The notes under the pieces: generated by a model | The model's input: only the letters and a program-made list of their open reading frames with translations | The model's database searches: none | What the model was told of the DNA's origin: nothing | Assembly (NCBI GenBank): GCA_013388735.1 | Contig: JACAES010000016.1 | Coordinates: 1 to 39,120 of the forward strand | Origin: Chloroflexota bacterium | GTDB lineage: Bacteria > Chloroflexota > Anaerolineae > Aggregatilineales > Phototrophicaceae | Direction of reading: 5' to 3' | DNA: 39,120 nucleotides | Made by a program: the position numbers and the translations under genes | Part shown: positions 15,605 through 22,777 of the stretch, in pieces | Layout of the letters: every line of letters starts with the position of its first letter | Numbering within the stretch: position 1 is the first letter of the stretch

Positions 15605-15626
15605 TATATTCAGGATATTGAATATA
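15605..15626. promoter_or_regulatory. ArsR operator, copy 1 (TATATTCA-N6-TGAATATA)
   Basis: A perfect 8-base inverted repeat with a 6-base spacer lies 10 bases before the arsR ATG. The same design occurs at 16283-16304 before the permease gene. This matches the dyad expected for an ArsR-family dimer. Confidence 0.8.
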
Positions 15627-15636
15627 AGGGGACGCC

Positions 15637-15993
15637 ATGAGCCGCACTTACGATGATCTGGCGCTCGTCTTTCGGGCGCTGGCGCACCCGGTTCGCCTGC
15701 ACATCCTCGACCTGCTGCGGGGCGGCGAAATCTGCGTCTGCCAGATCGAAGCCGCGCTGGGCAAACGGCAGGCCTACATCTCGCAGCAGTTGATGGTGCT
15801 GCGCGAAGCCGGTCTGGTCGAAACGCGCAAAGAAGGCTTGCAGGTGTTTTACCGGCTGGTCAGCCCGCTGGCGGAAACGCTGCTGGCGAGCGCGCTGGGC
15901 GAAAGGCCTGTCCCCGTACCGTTGTTTTGTTCGGATTCGCGTTTGCCGGCGGCAGTGGCTGAGGCGAACGTATCAGGAGGAAAACGATTATGA
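15637..15993 (+). CDS. arsR: ArsR-family metalloid-responsive repressor (118 aa)
   Basis: This is a winged-helix repressor that leaves DNA when it binds As(III) or Sb(III). The helix-turn-helix region runs from residue about 10 to 80, with ALAHPVRLHILDLL as helix 2/3 and GKRQAYISQQLMVLREAGLVETRKEG as the recognition helix and wing. The metalloid-sensing pair is Cys33-Val-Cys35 in GGEICVCQIE. A perfect operator dyad lies immediately upstream and a second copy lies before the permease gene. The gene overlaps the thioredoxin-like gene by four bases (ATGA). GGGG before the ATG is the ribosome site. Confidence 0.92.
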   Translation: MSRTYDDLALVFRALAHPVRLHILDLLRGGEICVCQIEAALGKRQAYISQQLMVLREAGLVETRKEGLQVFYRLVSPLAETLLASALGERPVPVPLFCSDSRLPAAVAEANVSGGKRL

Positions 15994-16238
15994 TTCACGT
16001 CAAAGTCCTGGGGTCAGGCTGCGCCAACTGCAAACGCCTGGAAGCCGAGGCGCGCGCCGCGCTGGATGCAGCCGGCATCGCTTACGAGATGACCAAAGTC
16101 ACCGAGATGGACGACATCATGGCTTACAGCATCCTCAGCACGCCGGGGCTGGTCATCAATGAGAAGGTGGTTTCCGCCGGGCGCATCCCCAAACGCGAGC
16201 AGATCGTGGACTGGGCGCGGGAAGCCGAAACGCTTTAG
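15990..16238 (+). CDS. Small thioredoxin-like (redox-active disulfide) protein (82 aa)
   Basis: This is a minimal thioredoxin/glutaredoxin fold of 82 residues. The redox motif is Cys11-Ala-Asn-Cys14 in GSGCANCKRLEAEARAA, and the cis-proline region is STPGLVINEKVVSAGRIP. Small proteins of this type are often found with arsR and a PF03773 permease, presumably handling thiols or metalloid reduction. It overlaps arsR by four bases, so the two are translationally coupled. AGGAGG lies before the ATG. A strong terminator follows, so the permease and downstream genes probably start from their own operator-controlled promoter. Confidence 0.88.
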   Translation: MIHVKVLGSGCANCKRLEAEARAALDAAGIAYEMTKVTEMDDIMAYSILSTPGLVINEKVVSAGRIPKREQIVDWAREAETL

Positions 16239-16246
16239 GCCAAACG

Positions 16247-16271
16247 ACCCTGGCCGTTCGCCAGGGTTTTT
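16247..16271 (+). terminator. Rho-independent terminator after the thioredoxin-like gene
   Basis: ACCCTGGC at 16247-16254 pairs with GCCAGGGT at 16260-16267 around a five-base loop and runs into a T tract ending at 16271. Confidence 0.88.
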
Positions 16272-16282
16272 CTGTGGTCAGG

Positions 16283-16304
16283 TATATTCACGAAACTGAA
16301 TGTG
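16283..16304. promoter_or_regulatory. ArsR operator, copy 2 (TATATTCA-N6-TGAATGTG)
   Basis: This has the same arms and 6-base spacing as the dyad before arsR, with two changes in the right arm. It lies 13 bases before the permease ATG and just after the terminator, so the permease operon has its own ArsR-controlled promoter. Confidence 0.78.
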
Positions 16305-16317
16305 AAGGGGAAACATC

Positions 16318-17628
16318 ATGTCGGTTGGCGATTACATCCTGCAGCTGCTTCAGGCCGGGTGGATGGGGCTGCTCGATTATCTGGCGGCTCATGTCCTGCT
16401 GTGCCTGGTGCCGGCCTTTTTCATCGCCGGTTATCTCAGCGGGCTGATGCCAAAAGGCGTCATCACCCGCTATCTCGGCCCGCGCACGCCCAAATACATC
16501 AGCTATCCGGCGGCGGCGGCGGGCGGCTTTTTGCTGGCGGTCTGTTCCTGCACCATCCTGCCGTTGTTCGCCGGCATCTGGAAGCGCGGCGCGGGGCTTG
16601 GGCCGGCCATCACCTTCCTGTTCGTCGGCCCGGCGGTGAACATCCTGGCGATCAGCTACACGGGCGCGGCCATCGGCATGGACATCGCCCTGGCGCGTAT
16701 CGTCCTGTCCATCGCCTTCGGCATCACGATTGGCCTCATCATGGCGGCGCTGTTTAAACAGCCGCAGGCCGCGCCAGTGTCGTCGGATTTGTTCCAGGAT
16801 GATTCCGCCATGCGCCCGGCGCTGTGGGTTTTCTTCGGCCTGCTGCTGGCCGTCCTGGTGGCCGGGACGCTGCAAATAGACCTGCTGACCGGGACGCTGT
16901 TCACCGTGCGGCTGCCGGTAGACGTGCCGATCCAGCCGGCGCTGGACGCGCTGAACCTGACGCTCCAGGGCGCGCTGCTGATCGTGCTGCTGGTTATCAT
17001 CGCGCCGGTGGCCTGGAAAGGGCTGAACGACGTGCTGAACGGCTTCAACCGCTGGACGTGGGCTTCGCTGGCGCTGGTAGCGCTGACGCTGCTGCTGGCC
17101 GCCCCGTCCACCGAAAGCGGCAGCATCGTCATTCATTTCACCGGGCGTTTTGTGGCCGAAGCCCTGCTGCTGGCGGCCATCGTCTATGTGGCGGCGCGCC
17201 ACCTGGAACGCGACGAACTGGCCGGCTGGCTGGCGGAAACCTGGCGTTTCGTCAAACAGATTTTCCCGCTGCTGATCGTGGGCGTTTTTGCGGCGGGGGT
17301 GGTGCGCGCGCTCATCCCGGAAGACTGGATTCGGACGCTGGCCGGGCAGAACACCATCGGGGCGAATCTGCTGGCGGTGACGTTCGGCGTGTTCATGTAC
17401 TTCCCCACCCTGGTCGAAGTGCCGATTGCGCGCATGTTCCTTGACCTGGGTATGAATCGCGGCCCGCTGCTGGCCTACCTGCTGTCCGACCCAGAACTGA
17501 GCCTGCAAAGCATCCTGGTGACGGGCAAAATCCTGGGGCGGCGCAAAACGGCGACTTACGTCGGCCTGGTGGCGGTCTTCAGCACGCTGGCCGGGTATCT
17601 GTTCGGGCTGTTTTTAGCCCAGGTGTGA
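16318..17628 (+). CDS. arsP: PF03773-type permease (ArsP-like, 436 aa)
   Basis: This is an inner-membrane permease of the YraQ/ArsP family, about 10-12 predicted helices. Its signature Cys76-Ser-Cys78 lies in LLAVCSCTILPLFAGIWKRGAGLGPAITFLFVGPAVNILAI. The second half repeats the theme with FGVFMYFPTLVEVPIARMFLDLGMNRGPLLAYLLSDPELSLQS. Characterised ArsP proteins export trivalent organoarsenicals. Other family members are uncharacterised. The position in an ArsR-controlled cluster with ACR3 supports a metalloid role, but the exact substrate is not shown. AAGGGG precedes the ATG. The ferredoxin gene follows 22 bases later. Confidence 0.85.
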   Translation: MSVGDYILQLLQAGWMGLLDYLAAHVLLCLVPAFFIAGYLSGLMPKGVITRYLGPRTPKYISYPAAAAGGFLLAVCSCTILPLFAGIWKRGAGLGPAITFLFVGPAVNILAISYTGAAIGMDIALARIVLSIAFGITIGLIMAALFKQPQAAPVSSDLFQDDSAMRPALWVFFGLLLAVLVAGTLQIDLLTGTLFTVRLPVDVPIQPALDALNLTLQGALLIVLLVIIAPVAWKGLNDVLNGFNRWTWASLALVALTLLLAAPSTESGSIVIHFTGRFVAEALLLAAIVYVAARHLERDELAGWLAETWRFVKQIFPLLIVGVFAAGVVRALIPEDWIRTLAGQNTIGANLLAVTFGVFMYFPTLVEVPIARMFLDLGMNRGPLLAYLLSDPELSLQSILVTGKILGRRKTATYVGLVAVFSTLAGYLFGLFLAQV

Positions 17629-17650
17629 GCTTAAAGAAAGGCAAATCGGC

Positions 17651-17998
17651 GTGAGCGACTCGCAAACATTGGTCAAACCCTGGCACGGGATACCCCGCGA
17701 AGAAATTCACTGGAATCCAACGATTGTGGCTGAACGCTGTATCGGCTGCGGGCTGTGCGTGACTTCCTGCGGGCGTCAGGTCTACGGGTTCGATTATGAA
17801 CACAATGCAGCGGTGGTTGCAAACCCGCTTAACTGTATGGTGGGCTGCTCAACCTGCGCCACAATCTGTCCGCGTGAGGCAATCGAGTTTCCGTCGCGTG
17901 GTTACATTCAACAAATCATCCGCGACAGAAAAATCCTGCGCGAGAGCAAGGACAAACTGCGCGAAAATCAGGCTATTTACCGCATAGACCAATCATAG
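17651..17998 (+). CDS. Dicluster [4Fe-4S] ferredoxin (115 aa)
   Basis: The GTG start is chosen by its position after the permease gene and an AAAGAAAGG site. Two cluster motifs are visible. The first is C-x2-C-x2-C-x3-C in RCIGCGLCVTSCGR. The second is C-x3-C-x2-C-x3-CP in NCMVGCSTCATICPREAI. The second has an extra residue between the first two cysteines, which hints at a variant cluster. A basic helical tail follows (QQIIRDRKILRESKDKLREN). The gene sits between the arsenic permease and ACR3 in one run of same-strand genes, so it probably supplies electrons to a metalloid redox step. No arsenate reductase is encoded here. Confidence 0.88.
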   Translation: MSDSQTLVKPWHGIPREEIHWNPTIVAERCIGCGLCVTSCGRQVYGFDYEHNAAVVANPLNCMVGCSTCATICPREAIEFPSRGYIQQIIRDRKILRESKDKLRENQAIYRIDQS

Positions 17999-18017
17999 AG
18001 CAAAGAGGTTATCAACT

Positions 18018-19142
18018 ATGGTCAGTCAATCCCAGTCCCTTACGGCGCAGCCCGGCGGCGTTTTCCGCCAGCTCTCTGTTCTTGACCGTTTCCTGCCGGT
18101 GTGGATTTTTGCCGCGATGGCGGTCGGCATCATCCTGGGAAAAGTGTTTCCCGACCTGGCCCCGGCGCTGGATTCGGTCAAATTGGATACCGTCTCGCTG
18201 CCTATCGCCATCGGGCTGCTGTGGATGATGTACCCGGTGCTGGCGAAGGTCAAGTACGGCAAAATTCCCGGCATCGTCAGCAACTGGAAGATGTCCGGTA
18301 CATCGCTTGTGCTGAACTGGATTATCGGCCCGGCGCTGATGTTCGTCCTGGCCTGGCTGATGCTGCCCGATCACCCGGAATACCGCACCGGTTTGATTAT
18401 CGTCGGTCTGGCGCGGTGTATCGCTATGGTGTTGATCTGGAATATGCTGGCCTGCGGGGATAACGAGTATGCCGCCGTGCTGGTGGCGATCAATTCTCTT
18501 TTCCAGATCGTCATGTATACGGTGCTTGGTTACTTCTACCTCACCATCGTCCCCGGCTGGTTGGGCGCGCAGGGGGTGGCGCTTAACGTCTCGATGGGGG
18601 ACATCGCCAAAAGCGTCCTGATCTTCCTGGGCGTTCCGCTGGCAGCGGGTTTTCTCACACGGCTGATTCTGGGGCGGCTCAAAGGTGAAGAATGGTACGA
18701 AACCCGCTTTATACCGCGTCTTGGCCCGACGGCTATCATCGGGCTGCTGTTCACCATCGTCATCATGTTTTCGCTCAAGGGCGAGGTGATTCTGGAAAGA
18801 CCGCTGGATGTGGTGCGGATCGCGCTGCCGCTGGTGTTTTATTTCGTCATCATGTTTGTCGTCTCGTTCGGCCTTTCCTATCTACTCAAATTCCCCTACC
18901 CGGATACGGCCACCATTTCGTTTACGGCGGCCAGCAACAATTTTGAGCTGGCTATCGCCGTAGCGATTGCCGTTTTTGGTCTGGCATCCGGCGAGGCGCT
19001 GGCGACTGTCGTCGGCCCGCTGGTTGAAGTGCCGGTGCTGGTGGGGCTGGTGTATGTATCGCTGTGGCTGGGGCGCAGGCTGTACCCCGATAACCCGCTC
19101 TGGTTGGCCCAACCGCAGCCGGAAAAGAGCGCCAGCGATTAA
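18018..19142 (+). CDS. acr3: ACR3-family arsenite efflux carrier (374 aa)
   Basis: This is an integral membrane As(OH)3/H+ antiporter of the bile/arsenite/riboflavin transporter superfamily. About ten helices are visible. The essential cysteine of the fourth helix is Cys134 in GLARCIAMVLIWNMLACGDNEY, and the acidic residue of the ninth helix is in FTAASNNFELAIAVAIAVFG near 300. The length is normal. It is the last gene of the arsenic run, 19 bases after the ferredoxin gene, with AGAGG before the ATG. A GGGGCGC-N6-GCGCCCC hairpin (19162-19181) follows its stop. Confidence 0.95.
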   Translation: MVSQSQSLTAQPGGVFRQLSVLDRFLPVWIFAAMAVGIILGKVFPDLAPALDSVKLDTVSLPIAIGLLWMMYPVLAKVKYGKIPGIVSNWKMSGTSLVLNWIIGPALMFVLAWLMLPDHPEYRTGLIIVGLARCIAMVLIWNMLACGDNEYAAVLVAINSLFQIVMYTVLGYFYLTIVPGWLGAQGVALNVSMGDIAKSVLIFLGVPLAAGFLTRLILGRLKGEEWYETRFIPRLGPTAIIGLLFTIVIMFSLKGEVILERPLDVVRIALPLVFYFVIMFVVSFGLSYLLKFPYPDTATISFTAASNNFELAIAVAIAVFGLASGEALATVVGPLVEVPVLVGLVYVSLWLGRRLYPDNPLWLAQPQPEKSASD

Positions 19143-19161
19143 CGCCGATTTCGATCTGGTC

Positions 19162-19181
19162 GGGGCGCGGTCGTGCGCCCC
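19162..19181. repeat. GGGGCGC-N6-GCGCCCC hairpin, copy 1
   Basis: The 7-base arms are perfect. It lies 19 bases after acr3 and touches the RuBisCO-like protein fragment. A second copy with a different loop is at 21340-21359. Confidence 0.7.
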
Positions 19182-19260
19182 GGCGGACATATCGGCTGCC
19201 ATAAACGCGGCGGCTTTTTCCGGCTCAAACGGCGACTCCATCCGGTAGGCGCAGCGAACG
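19181..19260 (-). pseudogene. Fragment of a second RuBisCO-like protein gene (codons about 7-32)
   Basis: These 80 bases match 24121-24200, the 5' end of the RuBisCO-like gene, at 72 positions by direct comparison. Read on the minus strand they encode VRCAYRMESPFEPEKAAAF and onward. This agrees with the intact protein at 21 of 26 residues, and four or more changes are conservative. No start codon precedes it in frame, and the frame leaves the family after residue 32. Silent and conservative changes suggest it comes from a related gene or an old duplication, not a recent copy. Confidence 0.85.
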
Positions 19261-19261
19261 A

Positions 19262-19302
19262 CGCCAGATGCCGGAAGGCTGAGATGGCCGGGGCAGAACC
19301 GG
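19262..19302. repeat. 41-bp exact direct repeat, copy 1
   Basis: It is identical to 21301-21341, which encodes the last residues and stop of the PadR gene. It begins one base after the RuBisCO-like fragment. Confidence 0.9.
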
Positions 19303-19364
19303 CGACGTCTGTTTGCAGCCCGTCAAATACACGCCGGAAAGCCGGAGCTGATCGCGGAGGGCGG

Positions 19365-19802
19365 TCAGGCCGCGCCGGTATCCAGCGTGATGGTGATGGC
19401 GATTTTGCCCGGCACGAACTTCGCGCGCCGTTCCGCGCTCAGGCCGGGATAGATTTTGGCGGCCAGTGCGCCGACGCACTGCGGATCATCGGAGACCTCG
19501 GCGCGGCCCTGATAGCTCTGGCCGCGCAAACGAATCCAGACATCGGCGCCGCCGCGCAGGTTCTTCCACCAGGTATAACCCGCGCTGGTGATGATATAGA
19601 GCGCGCCGCCGTCTTGGGCATACTGCACCGGCGTGGTGTAGACCGCGCCGCTTTTACGCCCTTTGAAGGTGATGAGCAGATACGAGCGGCTGACCAGGCC
19701 GTGAAACGGCGACCACAGCAGCCGCTTCATGAACGGATTCTGTGCCTTAACTAACAGGCGGAAAACGAGCGGGGGTTTGTTCTGGATGCCGGTGGCTGTC
19801 AT
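19365..19802 (-). CDS. Deazaflavin (F420)-dependent nitroreductase-family protein (145 aa)
   Basis: The ATG at 19802 opens the family-length protein; longer in-frame starts run into the CPBP gene and are rejected. The split-barrel motifs of the F420H2-dependent quinone/nitro reductase family (Ddn-like, PF04075) are visible: FKGRKSGAVYTTPVQYAQDGGALYIITSAGYTWWKNL at 46-82, then GADVWIRLRGQSYQGRAEV. The GR-KSG block and the WWKNL block normally contact the deazaflavin. A few members bind F420 without redox chemistry, or use haem or FMN instead. The CPBP gene starts upstream on the same strand, 44 bases away. Confidence 0.85.
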   Translation of the reverse strand: MTATGIQNKPPLVFRLLVKAQNPFMKRLLWSPFHGLVSRSYLLITFKGRKSGAVYTTPVQYAQDGGALYIITSAGYTWWKNLRGGADVWIRLRGQSYQGRAEVSDDPQCVGALAAKIYPGLSAERRAKFVPGKIAITITLDTGAA

Positions 19803-19846
19803 GGATACACCTCGTGATTTCTGATTAAGCGGAAAAACACCGGCGG

Positions 19847-20671
19847 TCAGCGTTGGGCGGCGGGTTCGCGCCGGGCGACGGGCGAGGATGCGGCGCGCAG
19901 TCTGCCGATCACGATCAACGCCGCCCAGACCATCACCCCCATGCTGACCACCATCGAGACGGTGCCGCCGTCTACTGCCGAAGCGGTGGCGAAGTCGAAC
20001 AGCCCGTGCCACAGCCCGACCGCCAGCAGGCTGTGCGTCCGGCTGTACAGCCAGCCCAATACAATCGCGCCGGGCAGGATGGTGACGACGAATAACGGGA
20101 AACCAACCAGCCCCATCGCCATGAAGGTATCCTTGTAGAAGAAGAACGGGATGTGCCAGAATGCCCAGATCACACCGATTAACAGTGTCGTGAGCAGGAA
20201 GCCGCGTTCCGGCTCCAGGTGGTGCTGGGCGAAACCGCGCCAGCCGATTTCTTCGCCCAAGCCGAACGAAAAAATCCATACCAGCAGCGCGGCCAGGATG
20301 CCGGGTTGGCCCAGGTAATCCACCACGCCAAGCTGGGTGAGGTCAGGCATCTGGCCGCCGACGGCCCAACTGACCAGCACCGCCAGAGCCAGCAGCAGCA
20401 GCGGCGACCCGACCGCCAGCAGCGCGTTCGTCCAGCCGATCTGCCAGCGTGTCAGCCGCCGCGCCAGGTCGCCCAGGCCGGCGCGCCCGCCCGACAGCCC
20501 TGTGACCACCACCGCAGCCGCCGCCGGCCCCCAGGCGACCAGATAATGCAGCCAGGCCGGCAGGTCAAGCTGGCCGTTGTAGCGCGCCAGCATCAGGAAG
20601 GCGAGCAGCCACGAAAACAGAAAGGCCAGGGCGAAATAGGCGGTCGTCGGGCGGCGTTTGATGAGGTTCAT
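19847..20671 (-). CDS. CPBP-family (CAAX/bacteriocin-processing) intramembrane metalloprotease (274 aa)
   Basis: About seven or eight membrane helices are visible. The glutamic protease motifs are Glu140-Glu141 with Arg145 (GEEIGWRGF), His173 in WAFWHIPFF and a third motif WHGLFDF near 218. The family includes Rce1 and Abi proteins; bacterial members are mostly of unknown substrate. The gene is divergent from a PadR regulator with an intervening ATAC-N8-GTAT dyad, so PadR may control it. The deazaflavin-type reductase gene lies downstream on the same strand. Confidence 0.9.
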   Translation of the reverse strand: MNLIKRRPTTAYFALAFLFSWLLAFLMLARYNGQLDLPAWLHYLVAWGPAAAAVVVTGLSGGRAGLGDLARRLTRWQIGWTNALLAVGSPLLLLALAVLVSWAVGGQMPDLTQLGVVDYLGQPGILAALLVWIFSFGLGEEIGWRGFAQHHLEPERGFLLTTLLIGVIWAFWHIPFFFYKDTFMAMGLVGFPLFVVTILPGAIVLGWLYSRTHSLLAVGLWHGLFDFATASAVDGGTVSMVVSMGVMVWAALIVIGRLRAASSPVARREPAAQR

Positions 20672-20700
20672 GCGGCTTCAGTCCATTTCTACTTGTTTTA

Positions 20701-20718
20701 TATACAACTAATTGTATA
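20701..20718. promoter_or_regulatory. Candidate PadR operator TATACAA-N4-TTGTATA
   Basis: A perfect 7-base dyad sits in the divergent spacer between the CPBP protease and padR genes. Read as ATAC-N8-GTAT, it has the arm length and spacing typical of PadR operators (ATGT-N8-ACAT). Confidence 0.7.
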
Positions 20719-20775
20719 ATAAATTGAGTGTATATTAAACCTCTAGTGGGGTTCGTCAGGTTCAAAAGGTGCTTT

Positions 20776-21321
20776 ATGTCACTTCCTCATGCGATACTCG
20801 GCTTTTTACAAGCCATGCCGATGACCGGCTACGATCTGAAAACGCAGGCGTTTGACCGCACGGTCGCGCACTTCTGGAGCGCGGCGCAGCAGCAGATTTA
20901 TCGAGAACTGGACAAAATGGACGGGTTCGGCTGGGTTCGCTGCGAAGTCGAATTGCAGACCGACCGCCCGCCGCGCAAGGTCTACCACATCACGGACGCC
21001 GGAAAAGCGGAACTGGCGTCCTGGCTGCGGCAGCCTCAACCGCTGATGCAGCACCGCGAGGCGTTCCTCATCCAGTTGTTTTTTGCGGCGCAGCTTACGA
21101 ACGCGGAAATCATCGAACTGCTGAACGATCAGCTTGCGGGACACCGGGCGCGGCTGGCCGACCTGGAACGTATCGCCATCCCGCCGACCGACGACCCGGC
21201 ATATCTGCGGCGGCAGACGCTCACCCGCCTGACGCTCGATTTAGGGCTGCGTCTGGAGCAGATGTATATAGACTGGCTGACGGCGGCGCTGCACACCGTC
21301 CGCCAGATGCCGGAAGGCTGA
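20776..21321 (+). CDS. PadR-family transcriptional regulator (181 aa)
   Basis: The ATG at 20776 is preferred over an upstream in-frame ATG because AAAGGTG lies just before it and the family N-terminus starts there. The PadR winged helix covers residues about 1-85: LPHAILGFLQAMPMTGYDLKTQAFDRTVAHFWSAAQQQIYRELDKMDGFGWV and the wing DRPPRKVYHITDAGKAEL. A C-terminal helical domain (vir-type, about 95-178) mediates dimer contacts. The last codons and stop lie inside a 41-bp repeat shared with 19262-19302, so the present C-terminus may have been altered by that repeat. It probably controls itself and the divergent protease/reductase genes. Confidence 0.9.
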   Translation: MSLPHAILGFLQAMPMTGYDLKTQAFDRTVAHFWSAAQQQIYRELDKMDGFGWVRCEVELQTDRPPRKVYHITDAGKAELASWLRQPQPLMQHREAFLIQLFFAAQLTNAEIIELLNDQLAGHRARLADLERIAIPPTDDPAYLRRQTLTRLTLDLGLRLEQMYIDWLTAALHTVRQMPEG

Positions 21322-21341
21322 GATGGCCGGGGCAGAACCGG
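21301..21341. repeat. 41-bp exact direct repeat, copy 2 (includes padR stop)
   Basis: It is identical to 19262-19302. It encodes the last residues RQMPEG of PadR and then runs into the hairpin at 21340-21359. Confidence 0.9.
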
Positions 21342-21359
21342 GGCGCACAATCGCGCCCC
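21340..21359. terminator. GGGGCGC-N6-GCGCCCC hairpin, copy 2
   Basis: The 7-base arms are perfect. It lies between the convergent padR and sugar-acid kinase genes. There is no T run, so it is a possible bidirectional terminator or a repeat unit. Confidence 0.5.
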
Positions 21360-21379
21360 GGCTGCGGGTATACCCCGCC

Positions 21380-22738
21380 CTAGCCCCCTTCGCGGATTTT
21401 GACGAAATAATCGGCCACGCCGTTCTGCCCGCCCTTGAGCGAAATTTCCAGGCCGTCAAAACGCGGCTGGCCGGAACTGGCGCGGCACAGCGGCGCGCCG
21501 GGCGCAATCGGCACGATCACTTCCAGCGCGTAAATGCCAAGCTGCCTGGAAGTGTAACCGCAGGTATCGCCGCCGGCCACGCAGGCGCGTTTGAGGTCGG
21601 TGCGTTCCAGGATGTCGCGCAGGATCAAACCCTGCTGCGTCCCCAGGCTGTTGCCGACCGTTTTCGGGTCGAGGCCGATGGACGCCATATGCGCTTTAGT
21701 CTGTTCGATGGCCGGGTCGTCCGGGCCGTGTGCCGAATACAGCAGGGCGCTGTGACCATCGCTCAGCACTTCCAGCGCTGCCTGAACGGCCTGTTCGCGG
21801 GCGGCGTCGGCGGTGGCCGGGTCTACCAGACAGGGCGAATCCAGCCGGATGCCCACAAAACCGTGTTCCAGCGCGTAATCAATCTGCTCGGCGGTGGGCG
21901 GCGCGGCGCTGCCGGATACCACCACCAACTGATCTACCCGCCCCGGCGACTTGAGCGACTCCGGTTTTTCCACCACGCCGGCCTGCTGCCAGTGAGACGT
22001 GAGCGCGTATTCCAACCCGGACGAGCCGACCATAAACACCGGTTTGTCGCCGCGCCGGCTCCAGACGATGCGCCCGATATGCGCCAGGTGGCGCTGGTCG
22101 AAGGTGTCGAAGAAGATGATTTCCGTGCCGTCATCCACGAGCGTCTGGAAGCGGGCGTCAATGGCGGCGTCGGAGTCTTCCATGTGCCAGATGTCAATCA
22201 GGCCCATCGAGCGCCGGCTCTGTTTGCTCAGGTGCAGGCGCAGGTCGCTTTCGTTCATGGGCGTGATCGGATGTTTGCTCATGGTCGGGTGGCGATCCAG
22301 CCGGTAGGTGATGTCGCCCACGCGGGCGAACAGGTTGCCGAACAGCACGTAGCGCCGCAGCACTGGCGCGCCGACCACCAGCGGCACGAAGGGCGGGTCG
22401 AACACCTGGAAGCCGATTTCGATGGCATGGCCGATGCTGCCCACCGTCGGCGACGAGTCAAACGTCGAGCAGATTTTGTAATGGAAGAAGGGCGCGTCCA
22501 GCGCCTTCAGGGCGCCAAACTTCGGGAACAGTTCCTCGTCCATCTGCGCCGGGGACATCGAACGGCTGACGCCCGCCACGCCGACGGCGCGCACGCCGGC
22601 AAACCGCCCGCCAAGCTGTTCCGGCGTTGGTGGCTCTAAAAACAGCACCGTCGGCACGCCGTTGATTTGCAGCGCTTCCATCACGTCGGTCGAGCCGGTG
22701 AAGTCGTCGCCGTAAAAAGTGAGTAATAGTTGGGTCAT
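21380..22738 (-). CDS. oiaK: DUF1537 four-carbon-acid-sugar kinase family, probable 3-oxo-isoapionate kinase (452 aa)
   Basis: This family phosphorylates sugar acids with ATP. The N-terminal substrate domain opens with FYGDDFTGSTDVMEAL (Asp11-Asp12) and continues with YKICSTFDSSPTVGSIG near 87-103 and HPITPMNESDL at 156-166. The C-terminal nucleotide domain includes LVVVSGSAAPPTAEQ near 271 and GGDT at 389-392. The length of 452 residues is usual. It lies downstream of a RuBisCO-like protein and a D-apionate lactonase on the same strand, opposite an apionate oxidoisomerase arm. Known D-apiose loci use such a kinase (OiaK) to make 3-oxo-isoapionate 4-phosphate. That assignment rests on context; erythronate/threonate-type kinases are the alternative. 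Confidence 0.8.
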   Translation of the reverse strand: MTQLLLTFYGDDFTGSTDVMEALQINGVPTVLFLEPPTPEQLGGRFAGVRAVGVAGVSRSMSPAQMDEELFPKFGALKALDAPFFHYKICSTFDSSPTVGSIGHAIEIGFQVFDPPFVPLVVGAPVLRRYVLFGNLFARVGDITYRLDRHPTMSKHPITPMNESDLRLHLSKQSRRSMGLIDIWHMEDSDAAIDARFQTLVDDGTEIIFFDTFDQRHLAHIGRIVWSRRGDKPVFMVGSSGLEYALTSHWQQAGVVEKPESLKSPGRVDQLVVVSGSAAPPTAEQIDYALEHGFVGIRLDSPCLVDPATADAAREQAVQAALEVLSDGHSALLYSAHGPDDPAIEQTKAHMASIGLDPKTVGNSLGTQQGLILRDILERTDLKRACVAGGDTCGYTSRQLGIYALEVIVPIAPGAPLCRASSGQPRFDGLEISLKGGQNGVADYFVKIREGG

Positions 22739-22777
22739 GATGTTTTCCTTTTTGAGTTGATGAGTCCAGACTCATTT

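Noticed and set aside
16288-17508. Reverse-strand frame of about 400 codons opposite the arsenic permease
   Set aside because: It is a shadow of a clearly recognised membrane protein gene, with no conserved motifs and low-complexity Gln/Arg/His content.
19803-20279. N-terminal extension of the deazaflavin-type reductase
   Set aside because: It overlaps the CPBP gene in another frame. The family length (about 145 residues) fits the start at 19802.
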